Below, piece after piece: positions 61,076 to 64,000 of a DNA stretch of 64,000 nucleotides. This DNA comes from Branchinecta lynchi (Eukaryota > Arthropoda > Branchiopoda > Anostraca > Branchinectidae). The position numbers and the translations under genes are program-made. The stretch is from NCBI GenBank assembly GCA_023053575.1, contig JAKZAP010000016.1, forward strand, positions 7,250,046 to 7,314,045, written 5' to 3'. The notes beneath the pieces are model-generated. The model searched no databases. It saw nothing but the letters and a program-made list of their open reading frames with translations, and was not told where the DNA came from. The stretch's first letter is position 1, and each line of letters starts with the position of its first letter.

Positions 61076-63953
61076 GCACATCCTCAGGAAAACAGGCATT
61101 ATGAGTTGTGTGCATTTATAGTGGGTATTATTATGAGTGTTCGCCCTTTCTCACACTAGCAAAAATGTTTTTTTACAGATTTACTTGAATATTTTTTTTA
61201 CAGAATACAAGTTTCAGCTAGGCTATACCTTGTGAAGACCAAGCAAACAAAAATTCACAAAACTGCACTCAGCCTAGCCTAGCTAACTGAATGAATGCTG
61301 ACTAGCCAGGAAGAACCCTTGAGGGACCTATGGCGTCATTTAGTGTTTTCCAACTACTCTATACTTTGTCTTTTTAATAATATAATATAATTGCAATAAT
61401 AAGGATTTCGCCTCTATGAATTTCTCGGGACCCTTTACACACTAAACTGAATTTCAGTCACGTGGTAGTCAACACCTGCTTTTGAATTGGTTGATATTTT
61501 GGGCATTTACAACACTTTCCGGGAGAGTATTCGAATATTCTACTACTCGGTTTCTAAAGCTCTATATTCCGATGCCTTTCCGGAATTTCTTACCACTCAG
61601 TTTCAAGTTGTGTCCTCTGAGAGCATTGTAATTGAAAGTGAAGACATCATCAGGCCTAATATTATCATAATAATGTTTTCATATTAATTATTGGCAATCT
61701 TCAGGTAAAAGCTCAATTACTACAAATAACTCTGAGCCCAAAATTTGAGGATTAGTGCATGACTGACCCCTGACAGATTCTAATGGTTGATTATTACTTT
61801 TTGTTGTCTATAGTCTGTGTCTGACTGGCAAACTACAGTACATTGAGGTGCATCAGACATGCCTTGTTGGCTACTCTAGGGTAAAATTTCACCAAAAGCA
61901 CAACAAAAACTGTCTTACAGCAGAGTTATGCTTATTTGAATGCCTCTCTCAATTTCTCCATACCTCGGTTTTGTTCCTTGCTTTAACAAATTTTATATCA
62001 GCTAACAGCTAACTGGATCAGCTATTTTTGCAAAAAAAATTAATCTGAAAATAATCAGTTCTAATATTTCCTGAAATTTTCAAATATTTTTGTTTTCCAA
62101 ATTGTGGATTCAAATGATCGAGCAGCAAGGTAAAGCCCTGCTGACAAAAGTGTTCTTAACTTTGAACCAACAGGTGTCAGGAAGTGAAACCTCCATCTTA
62201 AAGGTAATCAAGAACTTTTAGAGGACAACATGCCTACTTGAGTCAGTCTAAGTGGTCCAAGTGACACCGCCCCAGCCGTGAAGAGGGGAAGTCATGATCT
62301 GAAGCTCTTTGAAAAGAAGAAAGTGCCTGGTATGAATATTGTCTAGTATGAGTTTTAGAGTTTTCTTCAGTGACCATTCACTGTTGGCAGACATTCAAAT
62401 AAGCAAACCACTGTAATTGAAACTACAAACCACCCACTGTAACTGTGAAAGGCTTTTTTTAGACCATGCTACTGAGTACTAATCAATCTTGGCACAGCTG
62501 GCTTCAATCCATTTTTATCTGTTAGGGATCAATCCTTGGTCTGCCATTTCTTACGTACTCAACAGCACCTATATTTGTTGACTGAATGTGAATCTGAAAA
62601 GGAATAAAAATGAAGACTTTTTTTCACTTTGTCAAAGTGAAATTTTAAACAGGAGGTGTACCTGACCTCTGTTTACACTACCTCCAATGTTGCCGCGAAA
62701 ATGTTAAAATGAAATGTACATACAGTCCTGACAGTCAAGAGGCAAAATATGACTTTTATCAACAGTCAATCAGTCAAGTGTCCAAAAATATTCAAATTCT
62801 GTGCCTTTTCTTTGTTTTGAAGCTCCTTTGAAAAGGGATTTCTGACTATTGACTTTGGTAAAAAACATGTTCAACTAGAAATGTTGAAGCAATATTTATT
62901 TATCCAATACGTAAACTATTCAATTAGCTTCAATCAAGTATGTTTGCCATATCTGTTAGTTAAGACAAAAGGTAGTTACCAAACCTTTAATTTCAATCGG
63001 GTTTTGTAGCAAAATATTTCTGTCAGAAAGCAGAAAGAGGCTGATTTTCGAAATTTTGGCATGTGGAACATAGTTTCAATATCAGTTGATACTGTGCAAA
63101 AATCTTGCCTTCTAGCAGAGAAGTAGACATAAATCAAATCTGTAAGCATTGAGTCTGACTGAGTCTGAGAAGAGGTCAAGTGAAGCACTGGTTTCATAGA
63201 CAAAAGGACTGATCTATGAATAAGTATTCCTTCAGCCCAAGCTGACCAAAACCTGACTGAGAATCATGTTTGACAGTACATAAACGGATACGTCGGCTGA
63301 ATTTTATTGGAGCTAAGTTATATCTCAGCCCTTCTTGGCAAGGGTCCTCTTCTTGTCAAGAAGGGCCGAAATATAGCTCCAATAAATTCAGCTGACGTGT
63401 CTATTTTGCACTATCAAATTGTCTACATTTTCACCAGCAGTCCCTACTTTTATTTTGGATCCCAGTAAGCAGCCAGTAAGACATTCTCATCATAAATGTT
63501 TCTAAAAATCTTGATCATAAATGCAAGCTTTAGGTACAAAAAATTGACCATTAAACAGACAACAAATTTTACAAGCCACCTTATTGTCCTGCCTCGAAAT
63601 TGTAGCTATCGCAATAGTTAGGGACTCACAATAGTTGCTAGACGCAGACCTTGCCTGGACCTTGCTTGACGTCAGTCAGTTCAGTCGGTAAAGTGAGGAG
63701 TCAACAACCGTCAATATCCGAACAAACTGTGGTTTCAAAGACCGTATTACTAAACACCAGCTTACAATCTTACTAAAGAATACCCTTGTCGCTCTTCTAC
63801 CAAATCCCAGAAACGCCACCAAAGTAAACGTTGTTGATTAGTCTACATATGATTTGCATCAATTTTGAGGATTCGCTTGGATGACGTTTCTTGTCCTTCA
63901 GAAGGTTCACTGGCTAGAGTGTTTCAGATATAGAGAATACTCTAGAAGATCAA
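61076..63953. other. AT-rich non-coding DNA with a fold-back near the end
   Basis: No gene is seen. At 63292-63342 and 63352-63396 arms of about 45-50 bp pair (CAGCCCTTCTTGGCAAG against CTTGTCAAGAAGGGC, continuing into GGAGCTA / TAGCTCC). Fragments of the same repeat occur at 56635-56670 and 56800-56840, and the adjoining CTTCAGCCCAAGCTGACC word also at about 48999. Confidence 0.5.
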
Positions 63954-64000
63954 AGGCATATTCTCGCCGTTCCCCGAGGACTCCTCGGGGAATCAAAGGG
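63954..64000. mobile_element. Family D MITE, copy 4, cut by the window end
   Basis: AGGCATATTCTCGCCGTTCC and GAGGACTCCTCGGGG match the left terminus of the other three copies; the rest lies beyond the window. Confidence 0.7.

Overview
This is eukaryotic nuclear DNA from an animal. Evidence: spliced genes with GT/AG introns, a mitochondrial-type Lon protease, a cytosolic-type threonyl-tRNA synthetase (ThrRS), a pogo/Tigger DNA transposon, non-LTR retrotransposon relics, tRNA-headed SINEs and many MITE-like elements. Long repeat-filled introns and the repeat repertoire suggest an invertebrate; I cannot name the taxon from the sequence.

Layout. 1-5547 is a repeat landfill: a GGGATCCC-ended element with 137-bp tandem units, a LINE fragment, a duplicated about 1-kb block and a terminal-inverted-repeat MITE. 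5548-9360 is an apparently complete Tigger/pogo transposon with an open two-exon transposase ending in a PHD-like zinc finger. 9361-11866 is low-complexity upstream DNA of the Lon gene. 11867-15778 (+) carries almost all of mitochondrial Lon in two exons; a short upstream exon with the start codon is not resolved. 17955-58438 (-) is a complete 10-exon ThrRS gene (689 codons) stretched over 40 kb by repeat-packed introns. A further minus-strand exon at 59679-60011 encodes a GST-C/eEF1B-beta-like helical domain. It ends in phase 0 at a good donor, and ThrRS exon 1 starts exactly at a good acceptor, so the real product may be a GST-like-domain/ThrRS fusion of about 800 residues. 60350-64000 is mostly AT-rich DNA with two copies of one MITE.

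Mobile DNA dominates. Two high-copy families (called A and B here) share one plan: start CAAGA, tandem-repeat core, GACN/GTCY microsatellite, terminal palindrome, end AAAAA. The window contains paralogous empty sites for three insertions of these families, so their ends can be read directly. The plan resembles Helentron-related non-autonomous elements (DINE-1, mini-me, PEARL). Other families: C (old dispersed repeat), D (MITE with TAG target duplications), E (418-bp MITE rich in GTGGTATCAGATAC palindromes), F (MITE containing TGACGTCA), hAT-type MITEs with 8-bp duplications, one MITE with a 10-bp duplication, tRNA-Thr-like SINEs, and LINE 3' ends with short tandem tails.

Lon and ThrRS are convergent housekeeping genes. 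Nothing indicates that they act together. The novelty lies in the possible ThrRS fusion, the intact Tigger and the nested, datable insertions.
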